From Candidatus Thorarchaeota archaeon (GTDB lineage: Archaea; Asgardarchaeota; Thorarchaeia; Thorarchaeales; Thorarchaeaceae): a stretch of DNA of 62,944 bases. The stretch lies in the NCBI GenBank assembly GCA_003345545.1, contig PRDH01000009.1, positions 1-62,944 on the forward strand, read 5' to 3'. The notes beneath the pieces were generated by a model. That model searched no databases and was not told where the DNA came from. It saw nothing but the letters and a program-made list of their open reading frames with translations. Below are positions 9,207 through 17,334 of the stretch, one piece after another. Numbering within the stretch: position 1 is the first letter of the stretch; every line of letters begins with the position of its first letter. The translations under genes and the position numbers were made by a program.

Positions 9207-10289
9207 TTATCGGTTGATAGTTGTGATGGAGGCACCTCTGCTCACCTCTACGATGTACGCCTTTCCGTCTGCATGTTGAATCGCAGAGGCTACTTCGTTC
9301 TCCTGACCATTGCAGTAAGCCATCATTGTCCCTCCACCCCCGCTTCCATTTATCTTGCATCCCAAGGCACCAGCGCTCAACGATGCTTCTATCATCCTCT
9401 CTATCTTCGGTGTGGATCTATTCAACCCATCTCTCAAAATCTCATGATGCTCTGTAAGCATTCTTCCTATTTCACGTGGCTCAGGGTTCCTCGTGCTAAG
9501 TAATTCGAGAGCGCGATGGGTAAGGTCTCTGTTTTGCAGTGTTGCTTCAGCCATTCTTCTCTGCTGGCTTGGCGCTTGATGACGCTGCTTATACACTGAA
9601 TCCACTGAGGTAGTTCTTCTGTTGAATGAGCTGATACCCTGAGACATGATTTCGTATTCTCTCTCCACAGCGGTTCTGATGAAACGGAGATCTCCTACTG
9701 TGTCCTTCTTCTTTTCGCACGAGTCTCCAATGACTATTGAAGCGAGTCTAGCAGGAAGCCTGATTGCTGTTCCGTTTTCCATGTCTACATGGATGACTCC
9801 GCCAAAGACTGATGCATAGTGATCCATGGTCCCCCCACTCTCGCCAAACTCTGTGACTTCCGCATCGTAGGCTGCAAGCGCGACATTCCTTTCAGAAACT
9901 CTCTTTTCTGCCATCCTGGCTATGGCCATCACTGCACCTACTGTCATCGCTGAGGAGCTGGAGAGACCTGCCGCTATTGGGATATTGCCCTTGACCTGAA
10001 GACTCCACCCATGGCGCGGGCGGAATCCCTCGCGTGCCATCACATTGAATGCACTTCTGAGATAGTCACGCCGGCTCCTATAGGGAGTCTCGGTTTCTAT
10101 GGGAAACGTATCCTTCTCACCTAGATTGAGATAGACAATATGGATTTCATCATCAGTTCTTGGCGCAGCAGTGATCTCCATTTCCATGCTTATCGCAGCC
10201 GCAATCACATCTAAACCAAGATAGTCGCTATGTTCTCCAAAGAGGCAGATACGGCCGGGTGCTCGTACACGGAACGGAAGGTCGCGCAA
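9207..10289 (-). CDS. GHMP-family kinase, galactokinase-like
   Basis: About 360 residues. It carries the three GHMP motifs: APGRICLFGEHSDYLG near the N terminus (galactokinase-type GEHTDY signature), IPIAAGLSSSSAMTVGAV (ATP phosphate loop), and KINGSGGGGTMMAY near the C terminus. The family phosphorylates sugars, mevalonate or homoserine. The GEHSDY signature favours a sugar substrate, but an archaeal mevalonate-pathway role is not excluded. I chose TTG 10289 because AGGG precedes it and the product then begins just before the first motif. The frame is open to a TTG at 10361, which would overlap lplA by 38 bases. It converges with ftcD with one base between the stops. Confidence 0.82.
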   Translation of the reverse strand: MRDLPFRVRAPGRICLFGEHSDYLGLDVIAAAISMEMEITAAPRTDDEIHIVYLNLGEKDTFPIETETPYRSRRDYLRSAFNVMAREGFRPRHGWSLQVKGNIPIAAGLSSSSAMTVGAVMAIARMAEKRVSERNVALAAYDAEVTEFGESGGTMDHYASVFGGVIHVDMENGTAIRLPARLASIVIGDSCEKKKDTVGDLRFIRTAVEREYEIMSQGISSFNRRTTSVDSVYKQRHQAPSQQRRMAEATLQNRDLTHRALELLSTRNPEPREIGRMLTEHHEILRDGLNRSTPKIERMIEASLSAGALGCKINGSGGGGTMMAYCNGQENEVASAIQHADGKAYIVEVSRGASITTINR

Positions 10290-10323
10290 AAGCAGTTCCC
10301 TCAGGTCAACTTCTGCATCACTA

Positions 10324-11421
10324 TTAGTCCTTTCCAATCGCCAACCGTATGGCTGTCTCAATGTCTTCAGGCGTTACTCCAGGGGACTCAATGTGATATT
10401 CATCATAAGCAGATTTGATACGATTGATGATTGCATCGCCTTCGATAGACGCCCCAATGACTTTCTTCTCTAGAAGCGAGATGGCCTCACTTGGCAACAT
10501 GAAGAAGTCACCACTGATAGTGATTGCATTCACTTTGCCTTCGACTCTCTCTATGGTGGCTCTGATGAGACCTCCTGGGGCCTTATGGTTAGCCGTTCCC
10601 ACACTTGTTGTTGCGGATATCCTTACATTCTTTGCCTCGGTGAGCCGCTGCCCTTGCCTCCAATTGAGCCATTCGTCTGAAACGTACTTATGTCGCAGTT
10701 GCGCTATTCTCCCTCTCTCCCATTTGGTGAGTTTGCCACGATTCAGTTCAATGTCGAGGGTTTCTTCATAGAGTCTGATAAGGTCCTCTTTGACCTCATT
10801 CCGGTCTGGCATCGACCCGGTTTCCATTAGAATTGTTGTCATCCGCTCACGGAGACTCTTTGCTACCTTGTCTCTGAACTTCTCATCTGGAACTCTCAGG
10901 ACTTTGACCATCATGTCAAAATCGAAATCAAAGATCAGGTTACCCGTGAGAATTCGAGCATCGCCGACATCTCCCGCGCCGTTTCCTGATATCTTCTTTC
11001 CTTTCGCGATGATGTCATTCACGGGTTTGAACTCTGCTTCGATTCCTAGATTCCTATAGGTCTGGACTGGAGCCAGCAGGAACTTCCGATAGTAGTCGTC
11101 AATTCTCTTAGGAGTGGTTGGACTATCAACTCTGCCAATCGTCTGATAGAACATCTGGCCATCATCAAGATAGACACCGCCTCCGCCGATGACCCGTCGA
11201 GTAAACACAATATTATTCTCTCTGCAGAACTTGGTATCGATGTCCAGCTCTATCTCTTGAAAAAAGCCCAGACTGACCAATGGCTTGGCTGGCCAGCAGA
11301 TTATCAGGGTGTTCTCAGATTCTCCCTCTGTGATTCCTTGAGCAACCATGTCGTAGATGATCTGCGTCTGTAGCGGATCGATTGCGCCAATATCTAGGAG
11401 TCTCCAGCTTTCGAGTGGCAT
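10324..11421 (-). CDS. lplA: Lipoate--protein ligase A family protein
   Basis: 365 residues. The catalytic region has RRVIGGGGVYLDDGQM (the RRxxGGGAVxxDxGN motif of the lipoyl/biotinyl ligase fold), then NDIIAKGKKISGNGAG with the expected Lys that binds lipoyl-AMP, and LTGNLIFDFDFDMM. Residues about 270-340 form the small C-terminal LplA domain (GLIRATIERVEGKVNAITIS). It attaches lipoate to 2-oxoacid dehydrogenase E2 or glycine-cleavage H protein, a link to one-carbon metabolism next door. No lipoylated protein is encoded in the window. It is followed by the GHMP kinase on the same strand. Confidence 0.9.
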   Translation of the reverse strand: MPLESWRLLDIGAIDPLQTQIIYDMVAQGITEGESENTLIICWPAKPLVSLGFFQEIELDIDTKFCRENNIVFTRRVIGGGGVYLDDGQMFYQTIGRVDSPTTPKRIDDYYRKFLLAPVQTYRNLGIEAEFKPVNDIIAKGKKISGNGAGDVGDARILTGNLIFDFDFDMMVKVLRVPDEKFRDKVAKSLRERMTTILMETGSMPDRNEVKEDLIRLYEETLDIELNRGKLTKWERGRIAQLRHKYVSDEWLNWRQGQRLTEAKNVRISATTSVGTANHKAPGGLIRATIERVEGKVNAITISGDFFMLPSEAISLLEKKVIGASIEGDAIINRIKSAYDEYHIESPGVTPEDIETAIRLAIGKD

Positions 11422-11498
11422 GGTTCGAAATCCGCTTTCTGGTTCTTATAATGATTTCCGAACGACGGACTCTACATCTATGCCAAGGCATAAATCAC

Positions 11499-11508
11499 CT
11501 TATGAAAA
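11499..11508 (+). promoter_or_regulatory. Possible TATA box before the ABC ATPase
   Basis: CTTATGAAAA lies about 23 bases before the ATG at 11526, and no Shine-Dalgarno sequence is visible in between. That spacing suggests a leaderless transcript starting at or near the ATG. Confidence 0.35.
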
Positions 11509-11525
11509 CCCAATAACTGATACTG

Positions 11526-12284
11526 ATGATAGAAGCAGTTGCGCTGACAAAGCAGTTCAGCGAATTCATTGCAGTCGATAGCCTCTCATTTCATGTGAAT
11601 CCGGGTGAGATTTACGGTCTGCTCGGGCCAAATGGGTCAGGCAAATCAACCACCATGAAGATGCTCCTTGGCCTTCTCAAGCCTACCGCAGGGTCCGCAC
11701 GCATCAATGGATTTGATGTTCAACAACATACAGTTGAGGCAAAGCGGTCCATGGGCTACGTTCCCGAAGAACCAGTTCTGCCCGAGCGATTGACAGGATG
11801 GGAGTATATCAACTACGTCAGTGATATTTGGAGAGTTCCTCGAGGCGTTGAGCGGGACAAGGAGATTGATGATCTTCTGACGCTCCTGGACATCAAAGAT
11901 GCGAGTGATGACCTGATTGAGACCTATTCCAAGGGGATGTCTAGGAAGATTAGCCTAGTGGCTGCGCTGATTCACAATCCGAAGATTCTGATTCTTGATG
12001 AGGTCCAGGCAGGGATTGACCCTCGGGGTGCTGCGACGATTAAAGAGATTCTAGTTGGTTTGAGGGATAGAGGAAACACTATTCTCATGAGTACTCATAT
12101 TCTTGAGATAGCTGAACGAATGTGCGGCCGTATCGGGATCATCAATCACGGAAAAATGATTGCTGAGGGCACAATGGATGAGCTCCGAACGAAGGCAAAA
12201 GGCCAGCAGTCTCTTGAGGACATCTTTCTCGACCTTACAGGTGGGCCTGACATGCAGAAGATTGCAGAGTTCTTGGGTGAGTAG
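11526..12284 (+). CDS. ABC transporter ATP-binding protein
   Basis: 252 residues, one ABC domain. Walker A is GLLGPNGSGKSTTMKML, the signature YSKGMSRKISLV is degenerate (SKGMS for LSGGQ), and the H-loop is MSTHIL. Walker B reads ILILDEVQAGIDP: the catalytic Glu is present, but the usual Pro-Thr/Ser after it is replaced by Val-Gln. The overall pattern is that of CcmA/NatA-type drug or lipid exporters. It pairs with the large permease that starts two bases after its stop. Confidence 0.93.
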   Translation: MIEAVALTKQFSEFIAVDSLSFHVNPGEIYGLLGPNGSGKSTTMKMLLGLLKPTAGSARINGFDVQQHTVEAKRSMGYVPEEPVLPERLTGWEYINYVSDIWRVPRGVERDKEIDDLLTLLDIKDASDDLIETYSKGMSRKISLVAALIHNPKILILDEVQAGIDPRGAATIKEILVGLRDRGNTILMSTHILEIAERMCGRIGIINHGKMIAEGTMDELRTKAKGQQSLEDIFLDLTGGPDMQKIAEFLGE

Positions 12285-12286
12285 TC

Positions 12287-14005
12287 TTGCTCGAAGACCT
12301 CCTGATTCTCATCAGGCACGACCTTGGTGGAATTCTGCGGGTCAGAAATGTGAAGGGCAAGAGGTCAAAGAAACGTAGTCTGTTCAGGAATTCCTTACGC
12401 TATATAGCTGCAATCACTGTCGCAGTAGTCGTTCTTTGGGGAATCATCTCCATGGTACAGCTTCTTGGGTGGAGTTTCTTCCAGTCCGCAATCATCGATG
12501 GTATTGACTTTGGAGCGACGCTGTTCAATTTTATCGTAATCGTTTCGTTCATGGGTTCAATCGCGGTCAGTGTATCGACTGTGGCGAATTCCTCGAGAAT
12601 GGAGTATCTCATGTGTATGCCAGTCTCTCTCAGGACCCTGTTCCTAGAGAAGACAATTGTCGTGATCTTCTACAATGCCCTGATCTATATGATCATCGGG
12701 ACGCCCGTGGTCATCGGACTAGCAGTCTCATCGACAGCTCCGTACGCACTGCTATCCATTCCCACCTTTCTCGTGATGCTTATAGTAAATGTCACTCTGG
12801 GCGTTGCTCTTGGTGGCCTCATTGGATTGACTATCTCACGATTCCTTGCGGGTCGGCGCCGGCTTAAGCAGATTGGGTGGTTCTTGGGAACTTCAGTGTC
12901 GATCATCATCGGTACACTCTACTATTACTCTCTTTTTGCATCTGATTCCGGTCTCGCAGGGTTCTTTGCAGTGTTTCTTCAGTTTGCCCAGCAGATAGGG
13001 CTGTCTTCTGACTTCAGCCCCGGCGGTGCAATGAATGCCGTCACTATCAGACCCATTGTGGGTCTGCCCATCAATCTGGTCGATATTCTGCTTGCTGTTC
13101 TCTTCCTGCTGATATCAATAATGCTGATTTACGCAAATGCTATCGTGAGCGAAACAGCGCATTATAGTGGTTGGCTTGCAAGTGGCTCCAAGAGGTCATC
13201 CAAGACTGAGGTAAAGATTGCTCACTCTGTCTGGAACCCATCAGACATCCCACTACTGAAGATGAGTACAACCACAAGTGTTTCAATGTGGTACAATACA
13301 ACTTCAGTTAGACGAGAGGGACGGGTCTTGGCAAACTATCTTGTGGGTCCAATGCGAACAGTTCTTTGGTTCTTTTTGATTTTCTTAGCTCCTGGCGGAA
13401 GTCTGGCAGGAATTGCTCCGTTTATCATTATCTCTGCCATGATTCCATTCGCAGTTTCCTATGGGGTGTATTTTGCAGGTTATGAGTTGGTCTACGAGGG
13501 AAAGAACCTAATGAATCTGCAGCTAGCCCCAGCGAGTCTTACCGACTACGTCAAGGGCAAGGTCTTCAGCGCGGTTCCCTTCACAGCGATTGCCACGGGG
13601 CTTGCTTCAGTTCTTGTCGTCTTTGTTCAGCCCTCGCTCTGGATCTATATCCCTGCAGTCATCATCTCCAGCATCTTTCTCACATTGGCATCGGGAGGCA
13701 TTGCATCCTATTCGGCTGCCACCGGCGGTGACTTCAAGGCTCAGAGAAACATAACTAGGCAACGCGGTGCGGCTGTACAGATGCCCATCAGAGGTACGTG
13801 GGCGATGGCTCGAGCCCATCTCCTGCCTAATATGATTGGATTCATGGGTGTCGGCGCTATCTTAGGGCTTGGCATCTTCCTGAATCCGCTGTTCAGTTAT
13901 CTTGTGGTTCCCCTATTCGCCCTGATTTGTGTACAGATCATGCGTTCCTACATAGGCAAGTCTGGCCGCAAACTTCAGACGATTGAGGCATCTGATTATC
14001 TCTAG
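12287..14005 (+). CDS. ABC transporter permease, large ABC-2-like membrane protein
   Basis: 572 residues with roughly twelve hydrophobic segments, in two halves separated by a hydrophilic loop around residues 285-345 (SGSKRSSKTEVKIAHSVWNP). The N terminus is basic and cytoplasmic (GKRSKKRSLFRN). A GGTGA site at 12276-12280, inside the end of the ATPase gene, sits six bases before the TTG start, so the two are translationally coupled. I infer an exporter formed with the preceding ATPase. The cargo is not indicated. It converges with the decarboxylase-like gene, whose stop follows immediately. Confidence 0.8.
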   Translation: MLEDLLILIRHDLGGILRVRNVKGKRSKKRSLFRNSLRYIAAITVAVVVLWGIISMVQLLGWSFFQSAIIDGIDFGATLFNFIVIVSFMGSIAVSVSTVANSSRMEYLMCMPVSLRTLFLEKTIVVIFYNALIYMIIGTPVVIGLAVSSTAPYALLSIPTFLVMLIVNVTLGVALGGLIGLTISRFLAGRRRLKQIGWFLGTSVSIIIGTLYYYSLFASDSGLAGFFAVFLQFAQQIGLSSDFSPGGAMNAVTIRPIVGLPINLVDILLAVLFLLISIMLIYANAIVSETAHYSGWLASGSKRSSKTEVKIAHSVWNPSDIPLLKMSTTTSVSMWYNTTSVRREGRVLANYLVGPMRTVLWFFLIFLAPGGSLAGIAPFIIISAMIPFAVSYGVYFAGYELVYEGKNLMNLQLAPASLTDYVKGKVFSAVPFTAIATGLASVLVVFVQPSLWIYIPAVIISSIFLTLASGGIASYSAATGGDFKAQRNITRQRGAAVQMPIRGTWAMARAHLLPNMIGFMGVGAILGLGIFLNPLFSYLVVPLFALICVQIMRSYIGKSGRKLQTIEASDYL

Positions 14006-14737
14006 TCACATCTTCACTTTGCCGACAATCGTCCCTTCAGGAACTAGTATATCGCAGTCAAAGTAGAGTCCTATCATATTGGTTTCAATGACGACCTTCG
14101 AGAAATCATCATGAGGCCCGTTCTTCAACTCGACCTCTACCTCACCAGAACGTCCTTTCTTTATGTCATACTTGAGATATGCCGCCGTGACTACCGCTAG
14201 ATCATGTCCCTTGCCCGTCACGCTTGGAATGACCTTGACGTTGATATTTGGACCACTGTCAATCCACTCTCCATCATCGTTCAGTGTGCATTTTGCCTTG
14301 AGAATAGTCACACCATCCCTCTGCGTCTTGGCAACTAGTGTGTCCTTCTTCCAGTCCAGTGATATCTTTGCACGTTTGCGTGGATATCCCCAGATCTCCC
14401 TGCCTGCAGCCTGAGCAACATCTGTGTCAACATAGTTGTAGCAGAAGTAGACTCCGACCTCCTCCTCCTTTGTCTTAGGATTATCGAACATGCATTGAAC
14501 AAGCATGCCAGACTCCATGAATGTACCCGCCTCTTTGCAGGGCTGTTCCGCGAAGAGAAGTCCCGCAAGTGGCATCTGTGATGGCTTCAAGGGTGCGGGG
14601 AGCAAGGCTCGTACCGATTCCTCTGTCGGGTTGAATAGTGCTAGGAATAGTTTTGCATCCACATAATGATATGGGGGTCCTGAATACAGTGGCGACAATA
14701 GTGGTGTACTAGTTGCCTCTTTCACGCTCTTCACCAT
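14006..14737 (-). CDS. Acetoacetate decarboxylase-superfamily protein, Schiff-base Lys possibly replaced
   Basis: 243 residues, the usual length. The core segment AGREIWGYPRKRAKISLDW aligns with the ADC active site (GRE...YPKKLA). In classical enzymes the first Lys of the pair forms the Schiff base and the second tunes its pKa. Here the pair reads Arg-Lys, so the catalytic Lys appears to be Arg unless the alignment shifts by one. Other matches are PAPLKPSQMPLAGLLF and the C-terminal DILVPEGTIVGKVKM. It may be a decarboxylase relative with another aldolase- or dehydratase-like reaction. It starts at an ATG. No partner gene is evident. Confidence 0.8.
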   Translation of the reverse strand: MVKSVKEATSTPLLSPLYSGPPYHYVDAKLFLALFNPTEESVRALLPAPLKPSQMPLAGLLFAEQPCKEAGTFMESGMLVQCMFDNPKTKEEEVGVYFCYNYVDTDVAQAAGREIWGYPRKRAKISLDWKKDTLVAKTQRDGVTILKAKCTLNDDGEWIDSGPNINVKVIPSVTGKGHDLAVVTAAYLKYDIKKGRSGEVEVELKNGPHDDFSKVVIETNMIGLYFDCDILVPEGTIVGKVKM

Positions 14738-14823
14738 GACTCCCGGTAAAACAACCCGCCTCTTGAATCTGTCGAGCCCTGTGAGTCCTTTTTTTTGGAG
14801 GTCGTAGGATGGGTTGACCTACT

Positions 14824-15696
14824 TTAGAGCTTGGCTCTCTTGAAGATGGCCGGCCAGACAAAGATTCCTGTGAGTGCTATCAGCATGTATCTTATGGCAC
14901 GGAGCCAGATCATATCACTTGGGAGAATCGGTGCAAGTCCCACCATCACTCCCACTACTAGTACCAGACCAATGATGACCCGCAGCACGAGTCTCCATCT
15001 CTTCCCGTCATGTGGTTCGACGGTGAAATTGACAAATCTATTCTCTAAGACAAGTCCGAGAGCTAGTCCCATCGTCAGTCCCCCCAATGCACCGAAGTTG
15101 TCATTTGGTGGTTCGGGGAGAAATGAGGCAATCAGGGTCATCACAAATCCGATGGCGACCAGTCCCAACAAAAGGTAGTCTTGCCTGTATCGTGAAAGAA
15201 ACCGCCGTGCTGGGTTCTCGAGATACATGAACGCCAGTATGGTCACAATCCCTATTCCCCATCCTAGTAAGACATCCCCGATGAAGTGAACGCCTAGGTA
15301 CACTCTAGAGATACCAACAAGAACCGTGAGCACAATGGCGATGAGAGTCACCCACCACCTTCTGACCCTCGTTGCGAACCATCCGTAGAGCGTTATTGAC
15401 GACTGAGCGTGTCCACTGGGTGTGCTGTAGTTCCCGGGCGCTTGCCCGGGATACCAGTAGCTCGAGGGCGGTCTCTCGTTGGCAATGAAATACTTCAGCC
15501 AGTAATTCGAGAGTATTGCCACTACCAGGATGTAGGTAGCCAAGATTGCTTCCTTTTTATTGACAGCCCAATACAGGATAAGCAACAACCCAATGAAGGC
15601 AATTTCGTTACCGAGTTCGGTAATGATACTGAAGAAGCTACCAAGACCTGGTAGAATATCGCGGAAAATATCGGTAAGTCCTGGGTCAAAGACCAT
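14824..15696 (-). CDS. PAP2-family membrane phosphatase
   Basis: 290 residues from ATG 15696, chosen because AGGAG (15706-15710) lies nine bases upstream; the open frame extends to a TTG at 15741 without such a site. About eight hydrophobic segments. The three PAP2 phosphatase motifs are present: KYFIANERP, STPSGHAQSS, and SRVYLGVHFIGDVLLGWG, with the catalytic histidines in the second and third. Likely dephosphorylates an isoprenoid or phosphatidyl phosphate at the membrane. The C-terminal half adds four or so membrane helices beyond the minimal PAP2 core. Confidence 0.92.
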   Translation of the reverse strand: MVFDPGLTDIFRDILPGLGSFFSIITELGNEIAFIGLLLILYWAVNKKEAILATYILVVAILSNYWLKYFIANERPPSSYWYPGQAPGNYSTPSGHAQSSITLYGWFATRVRRWWVTLIAIVLTVLVGISRVYLGVHFIGDVLLGWGIGIVTILAFMYLENPARRFLSRYRQDYLLLGLVAIGFVMTLIASFLPEPPNDNFGALGGLTMGLALGLVLENRFVNFTVEPHDGKRWRLVLRVIIGLVLVVGVMVGLAPILPSDMIWLRAIRYMLIALTGIFVWPAIFKRAKL

Positions 15697-15815
15697 GGTA
15701 TCAATCTCCTCGCAATCAGGTTTCATATTGAAGCCACGCAAGAGAAAAAGATGTCTGTTCCTTGAGGAAACCTTAAAGTCGGGGACTCTGCCTCTGGAGA
15801 ACCGAGGTCTGATTG

Positions 15816-17327
15816 ATGGTCCTTGAGAGTCTAGAACCCAAACCAGTATGGGAGATCTTTGAAAAGGTGTTCATTGCGACTCCCCGTGAGTCTAAGAAAG
15901 AAGAGAAAATACGAGCTAAACTGAAGACTTGGATTTCTGAGCGTGCGAAATCCTTGGGCATCCAACTGACTATCTCTGAGGACGCTGCTGGCAATCTTCT
16001 CATGAAACGGGCTCCATCAAGAGGACTAGAGTCTGCGCCAGCACTTCTTCTCCAGGGGCATATGGACATGGTCTGTGAAACCAACCGCAAGGGCGGCTTC
16101 GACTTCAATACCAGTCCTATTCCAGTGCGTGTTCAAGATAACGGAGAATGGGTTGACGCAGATGGTACCACTCTCGGTGCTGACAATGGCATTGGCGTCG
16201 CGTTGGGATTAGCACTACTGCTCGATCCAAAGGTGAAGTCAGGGCCTCTGGAACTGCTCATTACTGTCGATGAGGAAACTGGTCTGGTGGGCGCTTTTGC
16301 ACTTGAGCCCAAGGCTCTGGGGATTAAGAGCAAGCTCCTGATCAACGTTGACTCTGAGAAACTCGGTGTTATTACTATTGGCTCTGCAGGCGGCGGAGAT
16401 ACTACACTCTCAAAGAACCTGAAAGCGAACAAGGTAACTGGAAAAGCTGCCTTCTATCAACTTGAAACTACAGGACTTCTCGGTGGACATTCAGGCGTGG
16501 ACATTCATGAACATCGTGCGAACGCCAACAAGCTTGCTGCAAGAGTGATGTCCAGGCTTGTCAAGGAGATGAATGTGCACCTCTGTGAATGGAATGGTGG
16601 AAGCAAGCACAATGCCATCGCACGAGAATCGAGAGTGAAGTTTGCAGTTGAGTCAGGCAAAGCAGCTCGTGCTGAACAGATACTCGAACAGGTCAGATTT
16701 AAGATTCTATCATATTACAAGACGGCCGCGAATGCGACAAAACCTCTTGAGCCAGACATCTCTATCAAATGGAGTAAGACCAATCCTGTGCCTGCATTCT
16801 CCCTAGATGAATCGAAAAAGATCATCACATCAATCAACATCATTCCTCATGGGCCAATCCGGTTCTCACCCCATGTTGAAGGTCTTGTAGAGACCTCGAA
16901 CAATGTGGCCATTATCAAGACAGATGGCGCAACGATTGAAGTTCTTCTCAGCACTAGAAGCAGTGTCGATGCGGAGCTAGAGGTCGTGAGAGCGCAGCTC
17001 TCTGATATTGCCTCCTTGTCTGGTTGGGATGTGACTCAGAATCCCATGTATCCTGGATGGAATCCCGAGCCTAATAGCCCGTTTCTCAAGTTCATCCGCG
17101 AGCACTATGAGGTCGCGGCCAAGGCAAAAGTGAAGATTGAAGCGATTCATGCGGGTCTGGAATGTGGTATCATTGGTGCAAAGATACCTGGTCTTCAGAT
17201 GGTGTCCATTGGGCCAACAGCGCAGAATTCGCATACCCCTGATGAACGCGTCAAGATATCTGACATCCCCATACTCTATGAGCTGCTCAGAAGTGTTGCC
17301 GAAGATCTACCGAATTCTCAAGTCTGA
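15816..17327 (+). CDS. pepD: Aminoacyl-histidine dipeptidase (PepD, peptidase M20)
   Basis: 503 residues, the typical PepD length. The two-zinc site is intact: LLQGHMDMVCE, then GTTLGADNGIGVA, the general base in TVDEETGLVGA, the ligand in INVDSEKLG, and the final His in NSHTPDERVKISD. The mid-region GLLGGHSGVDIH is the dimerisation/lid segment. The enzyme cleaves Xaa-His and other dipeptides in the cytoplasm. GAGGT at 15804-15808 precedes ATG 15816 by seven bases; a TTG just before the ATG is less likely. Histidine released here could feed the FtcD route, though no histidase is in the window. Confidence 0.94.
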   Translation: MVLESLEPKPVWEIFEKVFIATPRESKKEEKIRAKLKTWISERAKSLGIQLTISEDAAGNLLMKRAPSRGLESAPALLLQGHMDMVCETNRKGGFDFNTSPIPVRVQDNGEWVDADGTTLGADNGIGVALGLALLLDPKVKSGPLELLITVDEETGLVGAFALEPKALGIKSKLLINVDSEKLGVITIGSAGGGDTTLSKNLKANKVTGKAAFYQLETTGLLGGHSGVDIHEHRANANKLAARVMSRLVKEMNVHLCEWNGGSKHNAIARESRVKFAVESGKAARAEQILEQVRFKILSYYKTAANATKPLEPDISIKWSKTNPVPAFSLDESKKIITSINIIPHGPIRFSPHVEGLVETSNNVAIIKTDGATIEVLLSTRSSVDAELEVVRAQLSDIASLSGWDVTQNPMYPGWNPEPNSPFLKFIREHYEVAAKAKVKIEAIHAGLECGIIGAKIPGLQMVSIGPTAQNSHTPDERVKISDIPILYELLRSVAEDLPNSQV

Positions 17328-17334
17328 GCCAAGC

